Shown here: piece by piece, positions 1 to 9,540 of the stretch | Layout of the letters: every line of letters starts with the position of its first letter | Numbering within the stretch: position 1 is the first letter of the stretch | DNA from: Myxococcales bacterium | Lineage (GTDB): Bacteria; Myxococcota_A; UBA9160; UBA4427 | Direction of reading: 5' to 3' | Assembly (NCBI GenBank): GCA_012959805.1 | Contig: DUCN01000098.1 | Location: forward strand, 257,646-321,645 | Length of the DNA: 64,000 nt | Notes under the pieces: model-generated | Told to the model about the DNA's origin: nothing | The model's database searches: none | What the model saw: only the letters and a program-made list of their open reading frames with translations | Made by a program: the position numbers and the translations under genes

Positions 1-151
1 GCGCAGTTCCGGGGCCCCCAGCATGCCCAAGCAAGCGCTCGAGCCGCAGCGCAAGGCCCCGGCAACTTCGTTCGACCGAACTCCAGTCGAAGTCGGACAG
101 TAGCCGATGGGCCCCCTTGCCAGGGATCGCGGGTTATAGTGGGGAGCAGCC

Positions 152-988
152 ATGAACCTCTCCCACCCAACCTCCGCCGTGGCCGTCCAGCCGGCTCCAG
201 CGCTCTCGCTGGTCTTCCCCGCCTTCAACGAGGCCTCGAATCTTCCCGCGCTTCTCGAGAGTGCGCTTTCGATTGGCGTAGGCCTCGATGTCGATTTCGA
301 AATCGTCATCGTCGATGATGGTTCGCAAGACCGAAGCGCGGAACTACTCATCGCCGCCTCCCAGCAAGACCCACGAATTCGCGCCGTGCATCACGCCGCC
401 AACCAGGGCTACGGCGCAGCGCTTCGCTCCGGACTCCGCGAAGCCCGGGGCGAACTCGTCTTCTTTAGCGACGCCGATCTCCAGTTTGATCTGGCAGAGA
501 TTCGAAGGCTGCTCGAATTCGCCGAGGCGTTCGATATCGTCGCCGGATATCGCGCACCCCGGCGAGACCCCTGGATTCGGCGCGCAATCGCTGGATTATG
601 GGGCGGACTCGTTCGCCTCCTATTCGATCTGCCCGTCCGCGATGTCGACTGCGCCTTCAAGGTCTTCCGGCGCGAAGTGCTCGACGCGATTCCGATCGAA
701 TCGATCGGTGCTTTCGTGAACACCGAGATCCTGGCCCGCGCACGAGCCGCAGGATTCGTCATCAAGCAAGTCCCCGTCACGCATCGCCCGCGCCAATCGG
801 GTCGCCAGACCGGCGCGCATCCACGCGTGATCCTTCGCGCCATCGTCGAACTCTCCCAGCTCTACAGCGAACTTCGCGCGCCGATGGTTCGCCGACTCCC
901 ACCCGCCGATACTTCAGGTGCGCGCGGCCGCCGCCGGCCACGCATCCGAAATGTCACCGACCTGGGTCCCTTCGGCACGACCCAATAG
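152..988 (+). CDS. GT2 family glycosyltransferase (dolichyl-phosphate mannose synthase-like)
   Basis: This 278-residue protein looks like a soluble GT-A glycosyltransferase that moves a sugar from a nucleotide donor to a lipid phosphate or another sugar. The family opening FPAFNEASN is at residues 22-30, the nucleotide-binding VDDGSQD at 54-60, and the metal-binding DAD (SDADLQFD) at 106-113. No C-terminal membrane segments are evident, unlike two-domain DPM synthases. The start is the ATG 18 bases after a TATAGT hexamer. The next gene begins 5 bases after the stop, so the two glycosyltransferases probably form one operon for surface polysaccharide or glycolipid. Donor and acceptor cannot be read from the sequence. 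Confidence 0.88.
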   Translation: MNLSHPTSAVAVQPAPALSLVFPAFNEASNLPALLESALSIGVGLDVDFEIVIVDDGSQDRSAELLIAASQQDPRIRAVHHAANQGYGAALRSGLREARGELVFFSDADLQFDLAEIRRLLEFAEAFDIVAGYRAPRRDPWIRRAIAGLWGGLVRLLFDLPVRDVDCAFKVFRREVLDAIPIESIGAFVNTEILARARAAGFVIKQVPVTHRPRQSGRQTGAHPRVILRAIVELSQLYSELRAPMVRRLPPADTSGARGRRRPRIRNVTDLGPFGTTQ

Positions 989-993
989 CCAAC

Positions 994-2274
994 ATGCGAC
1001 TTCTCCTGGTCGGCGCTTTCCCCTATCCCCACAATCAGGGCTCCCAGATCTACTTTCAGGAACAGGCCATCGCGCTGCGTTCTCTGGGTGCCGAAATCTC
1101 GCTTCTGACCTACGGCGAGGCGAACTCCGGCGGTCACCCCGAAGCAAAAGCAAGGTCTGCCCAGTACTGGCGAGCCCTCGATGGTTTCGATCACCACCGG
1201 TCGCCAAAATGGACGGCTCCCACCACAACTCGCGCCGGACCCAGCTGGTCGAAGCCCTTGGCGGATCTAGGCCTTGCCATGACGCTTCGCGACGCAATTG
1301 CGTCACACTCCGGAGATGACGCATTTGACGCAATCCTGACGCACAACGCAGAAGCGACCCTGACAGCCCTCCACGTGCTCGATCGACCTCGGCCACCGAT
1401 TCTCTACTGTGCGCATACGCTCCTGGGCCAAGAGCTGTCAGCCTACCTAAGAGGCCCTAAAACAAACAGTTTTATCGACAAACACAACCTCGTTGACTCA
1501 GCGGGCCGGATCGCGAATCTCCTGAATCGGCTCGGCGGAGGAATCGATGACTGGATGGCTCGACGCGTCGACGGCTGGATCGCTTTGACGCATTCGGCAG
1601 AATGCGTCATGCGTCAGGATGAGACCCGACCGGGCGCACAAATTCCGCCTGCCGTTCCCGATCCAATGGTCCATCCGGGGAGGCTGGAGCCCGATGCGAT
1701 TGCGCGCAGCCAGCATCTGGAACCCAATGGGTTCCTGCTCTATTCGGGAAACCTCGACGGATATCAAGAACTGGACATCCTTTGCGAGGCTGCGGCGCAG
1801 CTGGCGAGTCGACCCAGCGGCCATCGAATGCCCCTGGTCATCGCGAGCCATTCGGATCGGTCGGTGGTCGGCTGGTCCGATTCCATGCCGGGGGTCGAGT
1901 TTCGGCGCGTGGAATCCGTCGCCGAGATGCAGGCGCTGCTAGCGAGCGCTCGGGCGAGCCTGCTGCTGCGGCGGACCGGGGGTGGATTCCCGATCAAGCT
2001 CGTCAACAGCCTGGCCGCCGGCACGCCGGTCATTGCCTTCCGGGAGCGGGAATGGGGACTCGAGCACGAGGTCAATAGCCTGATTGGCTCGCCTCTACGC
2101 CCCGTCGAGTCGTTGGTCGCGGCGATCGAGCGGATCAAAGGGGACGACCTACTCGCGCGCAGACTCGCCCTTGGAGCGCGCCAGCTCTACCTCGCGAGGC
2201 ACCAGCCAGAGCCCGGGGCGAAACAGCTGTTGGCTCTGATCGGAAGACTGACGCAATCGAAGGCGCGAGGCTGA
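994..2274 (+). CDS. GT4-type glycosyltransferase
   Basis: This 426-residue protein resembles GT-B glycosyltransferases of the GT1/GT4 type. It opens with MRLLLVGAFPYPHNQGSQ, typical of the N-terminal Rossmann domain, where the glycine-rich turn contacts the acceptor. The C-terminal nucleotide-sugar domain has the FLLYSGNLDGYQELD segment and a GFPIKLVNSLAAGTPVIAF segment, matching the family's donor-binding motif, although the first acidic residue of that motif is not obvious. The ATG at 994 is chosen because homology begins there; the open frame extends upstream only as antisense-like sequence across the previous gene. It lies 5 bases after the GT2 gene, suggesting co-transcription and a shared glycan product. 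The substrate is unknown. Confidence 0.85.
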   Translation: MRLLLVGAFPYPHNQGSQIYFQEQAIALRSLGAEISLLTYGEANSGGHPEAKARSAQYWRALDGFDHHRSPKWTAPTTTRAGPSWSKPLADLGLAMTLRDAIASHSGDDAFDAILTHNAEATLTALHVLDRPRPPILYCAHTLLGQELSAYLRGPKTNSFIDKHNLVDSAGRIANLLNRLGGGIDDWMARRVDGWIALTHSAECVMRQDETRPGAQIPPAVPDPMVHPGRLEPDAIARSQHLEPNGFLLYSGNLDGYQELDILCEAAAQLASRPSGHRMPLVIASHSDRSVVGWSDSMPGVEFRRVESVAEMQALLASARASLLLRRTGGGFPIKLVNSLAAGTPVIAFREREWGLEHEVNSLIGSPLRPVESLVAAIERIKGDDLLARRLALGARQLYLARHQPEPGAKQLLALIGRLTQSKARG

Positions 2275-2479
2275 CTCGATCTCTCGGCGACCCTCTCCTC
2301 CGATCCCCCAAACCCGGCCCACCAAAGACCGACGTGCCATTTCGACCAAGGTCCCTAAACTGGGCCCCGCTCGGTCCCCGATTTCTCGGGAGCCGGGCTT
2401 TCGCCGTTCTTCGACGAACACTTTTCATTGGATGAGTCGTCGAGGCCGAAGCGGCAGAAGCGAGGGGAACGAGTCGACG

Positions 2480-5400
2480 ATGAGTGCGGAACCGAAATCG
2501 GGCGACGCCGCCCGCGAACGTCCGCGATCGACCCCGCGCGGCAACACGCCCTTCGATCGCTTCGTGCGCGATGCGCAAGCCACGGGAAAGCTGGCTCGCC
2601 TAACGGGCCTGCGCGGCGCGGCGAATCGGGTCGCCGCGAGTCATCTCATCCGGGCCCACGGCGATCGCCCGGTCCTGTATATCACGCCGAATTCACGCGC
2701 CGCGGATTCCACGGTCGCGGCGCTTCGCGGAATGCTCGGAGAGCGCGAAGAGAAGTCACGCATTCGATCTTTCCCGCGCCATGACACCCTGCCCTTCGAC
2801 CGCTTCTCGCCGCAGCCCTTTCTCGTTAGCCAGCGGATGGAAGTCCTGCATCGCCTCGATCAGGCACGGCAGGGAGATGTCGACGAGACGACCCCGATCA
2901 TCGTCGCGCCACTCTCCGCCCTTGCCCTGCGGCTTCCCTCCCGTGAGATCTTGCGGGCTTCGACCGAACGCATCTCCGTCGGGGACTCCGTAGACCGCGA
3001 TCTGATGGCCGCACGACTTGTCGGCCGAGGCTATCAGCGCATGGCGCTGGTCGAAGAACCCGGCGAGGTCGCTATCCGCGGTGACATCATCGACATATTT
3101 CCGCCCCAAGGTCGCCTTCCCGTGCGGATCGAACTCTGGGGCGATGAGGTCGATTCAATCCGTGGTTTCGATCCGGCTAGCCAACGCTCCCAGTCGAAAT
3201 CCTCGACCGTCCTGATTCCACCGCCCCGAGAATTGTTATTCGATCGCGAGGGAATCGTCGAACGATCGGATTCGATCCGACGGCTGGCTCTCGAGCAGGA
3301 AATCGCGACATCCGAGATCGATGCGCTCATCGACGCGCTTCTCCGGGGCCACCTCCCACCGGGCGCTGAGTCTCTCGCGCCCCTCATTCAACCGGATCAC
3401 GAATCCTTCTTCGACTATCTGCCCGACGATATCCTGATTCTGCTCGAAGAGCCCGACGAAGCGGCCGCACGACTGGGTGAAATCTCGGACGAAGTGGCAC
3501 AGAACTTTGAAGCGGCCAAAGGCGAACGCCTAACGGTGCCGATCGAATCGCTTCTGGTCTCCACCCAGGAGATCTCGCAGATCCTCGAGTCGAGAAAAGC
3601 CATTCGAATCGAACGGCTTGATGTCGATTTGTCCGCCGATGAACTGGGCCGACATAGAATTGAAACCCAAAGCCAGGACGAACTTCGACGTGAGCTGGCT
3701 TCGAGTCGGAGTCATGAGCGCGCGCTTTCCTCGCTTGCGGACCGATGTCATGCATGGCTCGGCGACGGATGGCGGGTCGTCATCGCCTGCAGCACCTTGT
3801 CGATTGCCGAGCGAATCAAGTCACTGCTCGCGGATTACGACCTCGATGGACAGGTCGCCACCGACCCCCGACCGGTCTGGCACTGGTCCATGCCCGGACG
3901 TCTCGAATTTCGCGTCGTCGATCAGGGCGAAGGATTCGTCTGGCCGGCACAAGCACTCGCCATCATCACGGATGAAGAAATCTTCGGCGTCCGTGAGCGA
4001 AAGCGAAACCGGGCGAGTTGGCGCGAAGGCCAACGCCTCGATGGGATCGCACAGCTCGCACCCGGGGATTTCCTGGTCCACGCCGATCATGGCATCGGCA
4101 TCTATCGCGGCCTGATGGAACTCAAGGCCGGCGGCACTTCGAGCGAACTCCTCGCCATCGAATTCCTGGGCGGCGACAAACTCTTTCTACCCGTCGACCG
4201 TCTGAACCGGGTCCAGCGCTACGGGGCGGCCGACGGCGTCAAGCCGCGCATCGACAAACTCGGCGGCGAGACCTGGGAGAAAACTAAAGGCAAGGTCAAG
4301 GCGAGCCTTCGCAACATGGCCGGCGAACTGCTCTCGCTGCATGCGGCCCGAGAACTCGCCCCGGGCTTCAGCTTCTCGCCCCGGGATACGGAGCTCGAAG
4401 AATTTGAAGCGACGTTCGCCTTTGAAGAAACCCCCGACCAAATGTCCGCGATCAATGATGTCCTCGAAGACATGAACTCGGAAAAGCCCATGGATCGATT
4501 GGTCTGTGGCGACGTGGGTTATGGAAAGACCGAAGTTGCCATTCGCGCAGCCCTACGGGCCGCCCTCGATGGCAAGCAAGTCGCGATCCTCACGCCGACC
4601 ACGGTGCTCTGCCAACAGCATTTCGAAACCTTCACGGAGCGATTCAAAGACCAACCGATTCAAGTCGAAATGCTCTCGCGCTTCTGTTCACCCAAGGACT
4701 CACGCGCCACCCTCGAAGGGCTAGCCACCGGTCGCGTCGACGTCGTGATTGCGACCCATCGAATTCTTCAGAAGAACGTGCAGTGGCATGATCTCGGACT
4801 CCTCGTCATCGACGAGGAACAGCGCTTCGGCGTGTCTCACAAAGAGCGAATCAAGAAGATCAAGAAAACCGTCGACGTTCTCACCCTCACCGCGACCCCA
4901 ATCCCTCGCACATTGCAGATGGCCTTCACCGGCATCCGCGATCTATCCGTCATCGAAACGCCACCCGTCGATCGACTCGCCATCCGAACTCAGGTCTGTC
5001 GTTTCGACGAGGGCTTGATCCGAGAAGCAATTCTTCGCGAGGTTCGTCGCGGTGGCCAATGCTTCTTCCTGCATAATCGCGTCCGCACCATCGGTGCGAT
5101 GGAGGAATTGCTCGAGCGGCTCGTTCCCGAAGTGCGCGTCATGGTCGCCCATGGCCAGATGAAGGAACGCATACTGGAGGATCGAATCCATGCCTTCTTG
5201 CGCAAGGAGGCCGACGTACTCCTGTGTACCACGATCATCGAGAGCGGTATCGACATGCCGAACGTCAACACGATCCTGGTCAATCGCGCGGATGCACTGG
5301 GTCTCGCCCAGCTCTACCAGTTGCGCGGACGCGTCGGAAGAAGCTCGCGAAGAGCCTACGCCTATCTGTTGGTGCCCACACAGCTCGGTTCGCTGTCCGC

Positions 5401-6058
5401 GGACGCACAGAAGCGACTCGAAGCCATTCAGGATCTGTCGGAATTAGGCGCTGGTTTTCGACTCGCCAATCTCGACCTCGAAATTCGCGGCGCCGGAGAC
5501 CTGCTCGGCAGTGAACAGTCAGGGAATCTGCGATCGGTCGGGTATGAGACCTATATGGAGATGCTTGAGGAGACGATCCATGAACTCTCGGGACAGGCGC
5601 ATGAAGAATGGATCGACCCCGAGATCAAGCTCCCGGTCGTCGGACGCCTGCCCGACAATTATGTCGAAGATGTGAGTCAGCGGTTGGTGCTCTACAAACG
5701 GCTTTCCAGCGCGCACGATGAAAATGAAGTCGCTCTGATTCGCGACGAACTCCTGGATCGCTTCGGCCGTTTGCCGGCGGAGGCCGAGAACCTGTTCGAA
5801 GTCATCCGACTCAAGATCGCGGCGCGCAGGCTCGGCATCGTTCGGGTCGAAACTGCGCGGGGGGAAATTGTCCTGCAGGTCGCAGCCAAGAGTCAGATCG
5901 ATCCAGACCGACTCGTCCAACTTCTTTCCCATTCTCGCGGTGGCCTACGGGTCACCCCCGAACAACGCTTGATCGCCAAGGCACCGGGACCCGAAGGTGG
6001 CGCGCCGGCGTTATTCGATGCGGTTCGAACCCTGCTCCGGAAATTGTCGGGGAAATGA
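2480..6058 (+). CDS. mfd: Transcription-repair coupling factor Mfd
   Basis: Mfd (1192 residues) is a DNA translocase that pushes stalled RNA polymerase off damaged DNA and recruits UvrA. The N-terminal UvrB-like modules are followed by the RNA-polymerase-interaction (CarD-like) domain near residue 530 ([18 protein letters not shown]). The RecG-like helicase core has Walker A GDVGYGKT at 677-684, the DEEQ box at 778-781 and the TATPIPRTL motif. The TRCF C-terminal domain is also present. Length is usual for the family. The ATG at 2480 is preferred over one at 2432 because AGGGGA lies about 11 bases upstream and the first 16 residues of the longer form are not conserved-looking. uvrA, its partner, lies about 5 kb downstream on the same strand. 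Confidence 0.97.
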   Translation: MSAEPKSGDAARERPRSTPRGNTPFDRFVRDAQATGKLARLTGLRGAANRVAASHLIRAHGDRPVLYITPNSRAADSTVAALRGMLGEREEKSRIRSFPRHDTLPFDRFSPQPFLVSQRMEVLHRLDQARQGDVDETTPIIVAPLSALALRLPSREILRASTERISVGDSVDRDLMAARLVGRGYQRMALVEEPGEVAIRGDIIDIFPPQGRLPVRIELWGDEVDSIRGFDPASQRSQSKSSTVLIPPPRELLFDREGIVERSDSIRRLALEQEIATSEIDALIDALLRGHLPPGAESLAPLIQPDHESFFDYLPDDILILLEEPDEAAARLGEISDEVAQNFEAAKGERLTVPIESLLVSTQEISQILESRKAIRIERLDVDLSADELGRHRIETQSQDELRRELASSRSHERALSSLADRCHAWLGDGWRVVIACSTLSIAERIKSLLADYDLDGQVATDPRPVWHWSMPGRLEFRVVDQGEGFVWPAQALAIITDEEIFGVRERKRNRASWREGQRLDGIAQLAPGDFLVHADHGIGIYRGLMELKAGGTSSELLAIEFLGGDKLFLPVDRLNRVQRYGAADGVKPRIDKLGGETWEKTKGKVKASLRNMAGELLSLHAARELAPGFSFSPRDTELEEFEATFAFEETPDQMSAINDVLEDMNSEKPMDRLVCGDVGYGKTEVAIRAALRAALDGKQVAILTPTTVLCQQHFETFTERFKDQPIQVEMLSRFCSPKDSRATLEGLATGRVDVVIATHRILQKNVQWHDLGLLVIDEEQRFGVSHKERIKKIKKTVDVLTLTATPIPRTLQMAFTGIRDLSVIETPPVDRLAIRTQVCRFDEGLIREAILREVRRGGQCFFLHNRVRTIGAMEELLERLVPEVRVMVAHGQMKERILEDRIHAFLRKEADVLLCTTIIESGIDMPNVNTILVNRADALGLAQLYQLRGRVGRSSRRAYAYLLVPTQLGSLSADAQKRLEAIQDLSELGAGFRLANLDLEIRGAGDLLGSEQSGNLRSVGYETYMEMLEETIHELSGQAHEEWIDPEIKLPVVGRLPDNYVEDVSQRLVLYKRLSSAHDENEVALIRDELLDRFGRLPAEAENLFEVIRLKIAARRLGIVRVETARGEIVLQVAAKSQIDPDRLVQLLSHSRGGLRVTPEQRLIAKAPGPEGGAPALFDAVRTLLRKLSGK

Positions 6059-6081
6059 GCCGGCGATCAGTCGAGCGGCGA

Positions 6082-6825
6082 TCAACCAAGTGCCTCCCGA
6101 ATAACAGACAAGACCCGGTCGGGCCGAGAACGCTCGGTGTAGTCGGCGGCTTGATCGATCCAGCGAACAGTGCCCTTTGCATCCGTGAGGATCGTCGTAG
6201 GAATCGGCAGTCCTTCGATGCCCGGGGGTGTGACTTTTCGTGCTGTATTCTCGATCCCATATTGGCGCGTCACTGCGAGATCACGGTCGGATAACATAAT
6301 GGCCTGTGCACCGTGCTTCTGCCTTCCTTCCGCGATCTGCTTTGGCGTGTCCGTGCAAAGGGTCACCATCGCGATGTTGTGAGCGTCCAAGTCCGTGCGA
6401 AGTTCTTCCCATCGCCGTAACTCGGCGACACAGTAGGGTCACCAGTGGCCACGGAAGAACTTCATCAAGATGGGTCGCCCGTTCAAACTGGCGAGATCAA
6501 AAGCCTTGCCCTCGTGGTCCAAGGCCGTGAATGCGGGAAGCACCTGACCAACCGCGATGGCTGGTTCTTGCTTCGATTGGGGTGCGAGTACTTGGAGCAC
6601 AACGGCGATCGATCCCATCGTCGCCGTGAGCCCGGCCAGAATTCCGCCGACCAGACCCGGGCTTTGGGTGAGAGCGATGACCGAGAGAACGAGTGCTGTG
6701 GCGATCATCGCTGAAGGCAGACGGCGTCCGCTGTCGATCTCGACGCGACTGATCAGGCGCATCCAAAGCGCGATCCCGCCTATCAAGAGTCCGACGGCGA
6801 TTCCCGCCAAGATCAAACCAGTCAT
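6082..6825 (-). CDS. Membrane-anchored AhpC/TSA-type selenoprotein (in-frame UGA read as Sec)
   Basis: Read through one in-frame TGA, this gene gives 247 residues. Residues 1-80 carry three predicted membrane helices (about 3-22, 37-54, 57-80). Residues about 91-247 form a thioredoxin/peroxiredoxin (AhpC/TSA) domain. The redox motif reads FFRGHW-U-PYCVAEL, with the TGA codon at 6439-6441 being residue 129 and the partner Cys residue 132, a UxxC motif where relatives have CxxC. Downstream coding is intact, including the family's cis-Pro segment LPIPTTILTD. A hairpin 16 bases after the TGA fits a bacterial SECIS. AGGAGT lies 7 bases before the ATG. Likely role: thiol-dependent peroxide or disulfide chemistry at the membrane surface. 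Gene finders would split it in two. Neighbour genes use TGA as stop, so global reassignment is unlikely. Confidence 0.85.
6412..6428 (-). promoter_or_regulatory. Bacterial SECIS-like hairpin
   Basis: On the minus strand, TCGCCG, loop AGTTA, then CGGCGA form a perfect 6-bp stem with a 5-base loop; two wobble pairs extend it. The apical loop starts 16 bases after the UGA and has G at its second position. Both agree with the described bacterial SECIS rules (loop about 16-37 bases from UGA, G among the first two loop bases). It lies inside the coding region, as bacterial SECIS elements do. Confidence 0.8.
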
Positions 6826-7131
6826 TCAAGTACTCCTGTCCAAGTTCGTTGTAGGAACGATGATAGGCCGATCGCCTTTCACTTGTTCTCGATTTGAACC
6901 CGCTTCTGATGGGACCCCTATATTTGTTCGAGTCACGGCCTATCCGGTCGCGGGATCGAGACCTCAACTGAAAAACGGGCTGCCACAATCTGACTTTGGC
7001 GTCGTTTCTGCTGAAAAGGGCATCGGAGCCATGCTTGGCTCAGTCATCCCTGAGCCTTCTAGCGCTTTCTCATCACTCTCGGATGGCTCGGCTTGAGCCT
7101 GAAGCGAAGCCAGGGTGGCCGGGCCATTTCT
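6826..7131. other. Intergenic region between tetR and the selenoprotein gene
   Basis: About 306 bases with no convincing gene in any frame. It holds the ribosome-binding site of the selenoprotein gene (minus-strand AGGAGT just above 6825) and a small inverted repeat GGCTC/GAGCC near 7086-7100. No clear promoter or terminator was recognised. Confidence 0.5.
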
Positions 7132-7710
7132 TCAGGACGTAATCGAGGCCGGATGTAGGGCCGAAAGAGTTTCAATCAGCTCGGCCGCCGTCGCGCGCGA
7201 TGGATCTTCGAGCCACCACAAGAGCGTCCCGAGTTCCATCGAAAGATACGCACGTGCCGCGAGCTCGAGATTGAGATTGGCCGAGATGCGACCTTCGATT
7301 TGCAGTTGCCGTAGCCCCTCGGCCAGCGGGCGAGCTGATTCCGAAACGACCGCACCATGCCGAGCTGCGCCGGCGCGCTCGCGACCGAACGCCACGCGAT
7401 AGGCCTCGGAATGACGTTCCGCGAAGTGGACCGCTGCCTCGACGGTTTTCAACGCCTGCTCCCTCCGGTTTACAGGCACCTGACGAATGGCCTTGAGGCG
7501 GGCTTCGCGCAGCCCGGACAGGGTTCGAAGCTCGATTTCTCGAAGCAGCGCCTGCTTGTCCGAAAAATGGGCGTAGAAGGTTCCGATCGCCAGACCGGCT
7601 CTGCGGGCGATCAAATTGCTGTTGACGCGCTCCGTTCCCCGGCTGGCAAAGAGTTCGAGTCCCACCTGGAGCAGTCTCGACTGAGCGTCTTCGATCTTGG
7701 GTCTCGGCAT
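7132..7710 (-). CDS. TetR/AcrR family transcriptional regulator
   Basis: This 192-residue protein is a one-component repressor with an N-terminal TetR helix-turn-helix (ARRAGLAIGTFYAHFSDKQALLREI, quoted here only as the segment beginning near residue 36) and a C-terminal ligand-binding half that is not recognisable to subtype. The ATG at 7710 is used; an in-frame TTG at 7716 is possible. A perfect minus-strand TATAAT at 7721-7716 ends only 5 bases before the ATG, so the mRNA may be leaderless. A 14-bp perfect palindrome at 7787-7800 upstream could be its own operator. The gene lies upstream of the selenoprotein on the same strand, but a 306-base gap makes co-transcription uncertain. The regulated genes are unknown. 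Confidence 0.9.
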   Translation of the reverse strand: MPRPKIEDAQSRLLQVGLELFASRGTERVNSNLIARRAGLAIGTFYAHFSDKQALLREIELRTLSGLREARLKAIRQVPVNRREQALKTVEAAVHFAERHSEAYRVAFGRERAGAARHGAVVSESARPLAEGLRQLQIEGRISANLNLELAARAYLSMELGTLLWWLEDPSRATAAELIETLSALHPASITS

Positions 7711-7757
7711 CGTCAAATTATAACTGATTTATTTATCGTTATTTTTAATTTTTAGCG

Positions 7758-7782
7758 GGGCCGGCCCATCTCGGCCCTTTTT
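7758..7782 (+). terminator. Rho-independent terminator-like hairpin
   Basis: GGGCCG (7758-7763), an 8-base loop, CGGCCC (7772-7777), then TTTTT (7778-7782) read as a plus-strand intrinsic terminator. No plus-strand gene lies just upstream, so it may be left over from a lost gene or may block readthrough into the divergent region. Confidence 0.55.
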
Positions 7783-7786
7783 AATT

Positions 7787-7800
7787 ATTGATTAATCAAT
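7787..7800. promoter_or_regulatory. Perfect 14-bp palindrome, candidate TetR operator
   Basis: ATTGATTAATCAAT is self-complementary and lies 77 bases upstream of the tetR start in AT-rich DNA. Its length and position fit a TetR-family operator. Binding is inferred, not shown. Confidence 0.4.
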
Positions 7801-7833
7801 CATAAATAGGTGGAATGAAAAAATTTCCGTAGT

Positions 7834-7854
7834 CCACCCGTTTGGGTGGGTTTT
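7834..7854 (+). terminator. Second plus-strand terminator-like hairpin
   Basis: CCACCC (7834-7839), loop GTTT, GGGTGG (7844-7849), then GTTTT. The 6-bp stem with a following T run fits a weak intrinsic terminator in the same orientation as the hairpin at 7758-7782. Confidence 0.45.
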
Positions 7855-7896
7855 CTGCGAATGACATGCTCCTTGTTCTGCCGATTGAAGCAGGAC

Positions 7897-7946
7897 GCGA
7901 TCTGTGCAGCTACATGAGAGCACCGCTTCTGGAAAGCACAGATCGC
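7897..7946. repeat. 11-bp perfect inverted repeat
   Basis: GCGATCTGTGC (7897-7907) and GCACAGATCGC (7936-7946) are exact reverse complements separated by 28 bases. The pair sits at the 5' edge of the broken cytidylyltransferase gene. Function is unknown; it could be a regulator site, a hairpin or a deletion junction. Confidence 0.5.
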
Positions 7947-8705
7947 TCCCGTCCGAGGGGACTGCCACACAGACGGCCGGAAGAGAAGAGGGAGCGGCTT
8001 CGACCAGGAAGACAATCGGGATCATTCAGGCGCGAATGGGATCCGAGAGGCTGCCGGGCAAAATCCTGGCGCCCCTGGGCGGACGGCCTCTGCTGGCACA
8101 GCTCTGCTCGCGGATCCGTCCGGCGCGAGTCGACGAGTGGTGGCTTGCGACGAGTGCGGATCCCGCGGACGACGTGACGGAAGCGAAGACGCCAAGCGCG
8201 CCGATGCGATTCGGCTTCGCAGCGGCATGGCCCAGGGCGACACAGATGCTGAAGCAGTTGGTGAATCGCATCGGGGTGCGGCCGGAGCTGGCGAAACGCC
8301 CAAGTTGAGCCCCGGACTTCCTCTGGGATATGGAGCTGAGCTCGTTCGGCTTTCCGCTTTGGAGAGGGCGGCGACAGAAATTCTCGACGATCAGTATCAC
8401 CATCGCGTTCATGTGACGAGTTGGCTGTTGAGCGGCGGTGCGCGTCCGGTGACGATGGATCCGGCCAATCAGAACCGATCCGTTCGTTTGATATTCCGAC
8501 ACCCCATGGCTGGCCCGATCGACCCGACTGGCGCTGGACCGTGGATACCTATGAAGATCTGGCGATGGCGCGTAGTGCTTTTCGTCTGTTCGGGCTCGCG
8601 GCAGCGAACATCGAATATCCCGCGATGGTGGCATTGCTCGATCAGCATCCAGAAATTTCGGACTTGAACCAGCACATCAGCCACAAGCGATTGGGGGAAG
8701 GGTGA
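7904..8705 (+). pseudogene. Broken SpsF-like (acylneuraminate) cytidylyltransferase
   Basis: Pieces of one cytidylyltransferase-type gene occur in three frames. The nucleotide-binding N-terminus TIGIIQARMGSERLPGKIL is in the frame of 7904. The middle, PGLPLGYGAELVRLSALERA, is in a second frame near 8305-8365. The C-terminus, RWTVDTYEDLAMARSAF followed by PEISDLNQHISHKR, is in a third frame ending at 8705. About 60 codons between the first two pieces also appear to be missing. Intact relatives activate sugars (often nonulosonic acids) with CTP for surface glycans. The stop of the last piece overlaps the GTG of the next gene, so the original operon arrangement survives. Either real decay or assembly error could explain the breaks; several independent changes favour decay. 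Confidence 0.72.
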
Positions 8706-9508
8706 TCTCGACCCAACCAATCTTCGATCCGACGGCTTTCGAAGGCGCGGGCATCGGCGTAAGCGGGGGCGGGTCTCATCTGGGTCGCGCAATCGCCCCT
8801 GGACTGGCGGAGTCAGGCGCGACGGTTGTGATCTTCGGTCGCCGGCACGCGCCCCTCGAAGAAACGGCCAAGCTCGCGAGCGATCTCCCGGGGACGATTC
8901 TCTTTGAAGTCGCGTACCAACACGAGGACGAGGATCTAGAACGCGTACTCGATCGCGTCGAAAAGGAATCGGGGGGTCTCCGCGGATGGGTCGACAATGC
9001 ATGTGGTGGTCCGAGTTCGCAGTTTCTGAATCTTGACCGTCGGGCCGTTCTCGAATCAGTCGAAAGAACCCTCGCCGATTTGATCATGGCTACAGAAGCG
9101 GCCGCCAAACGTATGATTTCGCGAGGGCAGGGCGGTTCGATCGTGAACCTGTCTTCGATGTATGGAATGGTTTCTCCTCAGCCAGAGACCTACGCCGAAC
9201 ATCCCCAGTTTCATAACCCGCCGGCTTATTGCGCCGCCAAAGCCGGAGTGATCGAATTCACACGTTATGCCGCCTGCCACTTGGCCAAAGATAATATCCG
9301 AGTGAATTGTGTGAGTCCGGGGCCCTTTCCCACGAACGCCGTCCATGCCGAAGGCGCATTCATCGATGAACTCGAACGCCGCGTCCCGCTCTGTCGAGTC
9401 GGAAACGCAAATGAACTCGCGGGTCCCGTCGCCTTTCTGCTTTCCCCAATGTCGAGTTTCGTCACCGGACATAATCTGGTCGTCGATGGAGGATGGACAT
9501 CGCTGTAG
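8702..9508 (+). CDS. SDR family NAD(P)-dependent oxidoreductase
   Basis: This 268-residue short-chain dehydrogenase/reductase has a glycine-rich cofactor loop SGGGSHLG at residues 21-28. The catalytic Ser lies in NLSSMYG (151-152), with Tyr176 and Lys180 in YCAAK. The late motif VSPGPF and the C-terminal VDGGW are also present. All catalytic elements are intact. The GTG start overlaps the stop of the cytidylyltransferase remnant (GTGA), implying translational coupling in the ancestral operon. SDR, SpsF-like and aldo/keto reductase genes commonly cluster in nonulosonate or modified-sugar pathways, so a sugar-nucleotide substrate is inferred, but its partners are damaged here. Confidence 0.88.
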   Translation: MISTQPIFDPTAFEGAGIGVSGGGSHLGRAIAPGLAESGATVVIFGRRHAPLEETAKLASDLPGTILFEVAYQHEDEDLERVLDRVEKESGGLRGWVDNACGGPSSQFLNLDRRAVLESVERTLADLIMATEAAAKRMISRGQGGSIVNLSSMYGMVSPQPETYAEHPQFHNPPAYCAAKAGVIEFTRYAACHLAKDNIRVNCVSPGPFPTNAVHAEGAFIDELERRVPLCRVGNANELAGPVAFLLSPMSSFVTGHNLVVDGGWTSL

Positions 9509-9540
9509 CCATGGATCACTCAACGTCGCAGGGGACGAGA

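Noticed and set aside
1-151. Possible end of a plus-strand gene (stop TAG at 101-103) or beginning of a minus-strand gene
   Set aside because: Both readings are too short and have no decisive start or motif, so no gene is called.
2377-2390. CCCGA-TTTC-TCGGG hairpin upstream of mfd as a terminator
   Set aside because: The stem is only 5 bp and no T run follows on either strand.
6439-6441. TGA as evidence of a UGA=Trp genetic code
   Set aside because: Many genes in the window end with TGA in ATGA/GTGA overlaps, and the site aligns with a redox Cys, not Trp.
6557-7096. 179-codon plus-strand open frame
   Set aside because: It is antisense to the selenoprotein gene and has no protein-like motifs.
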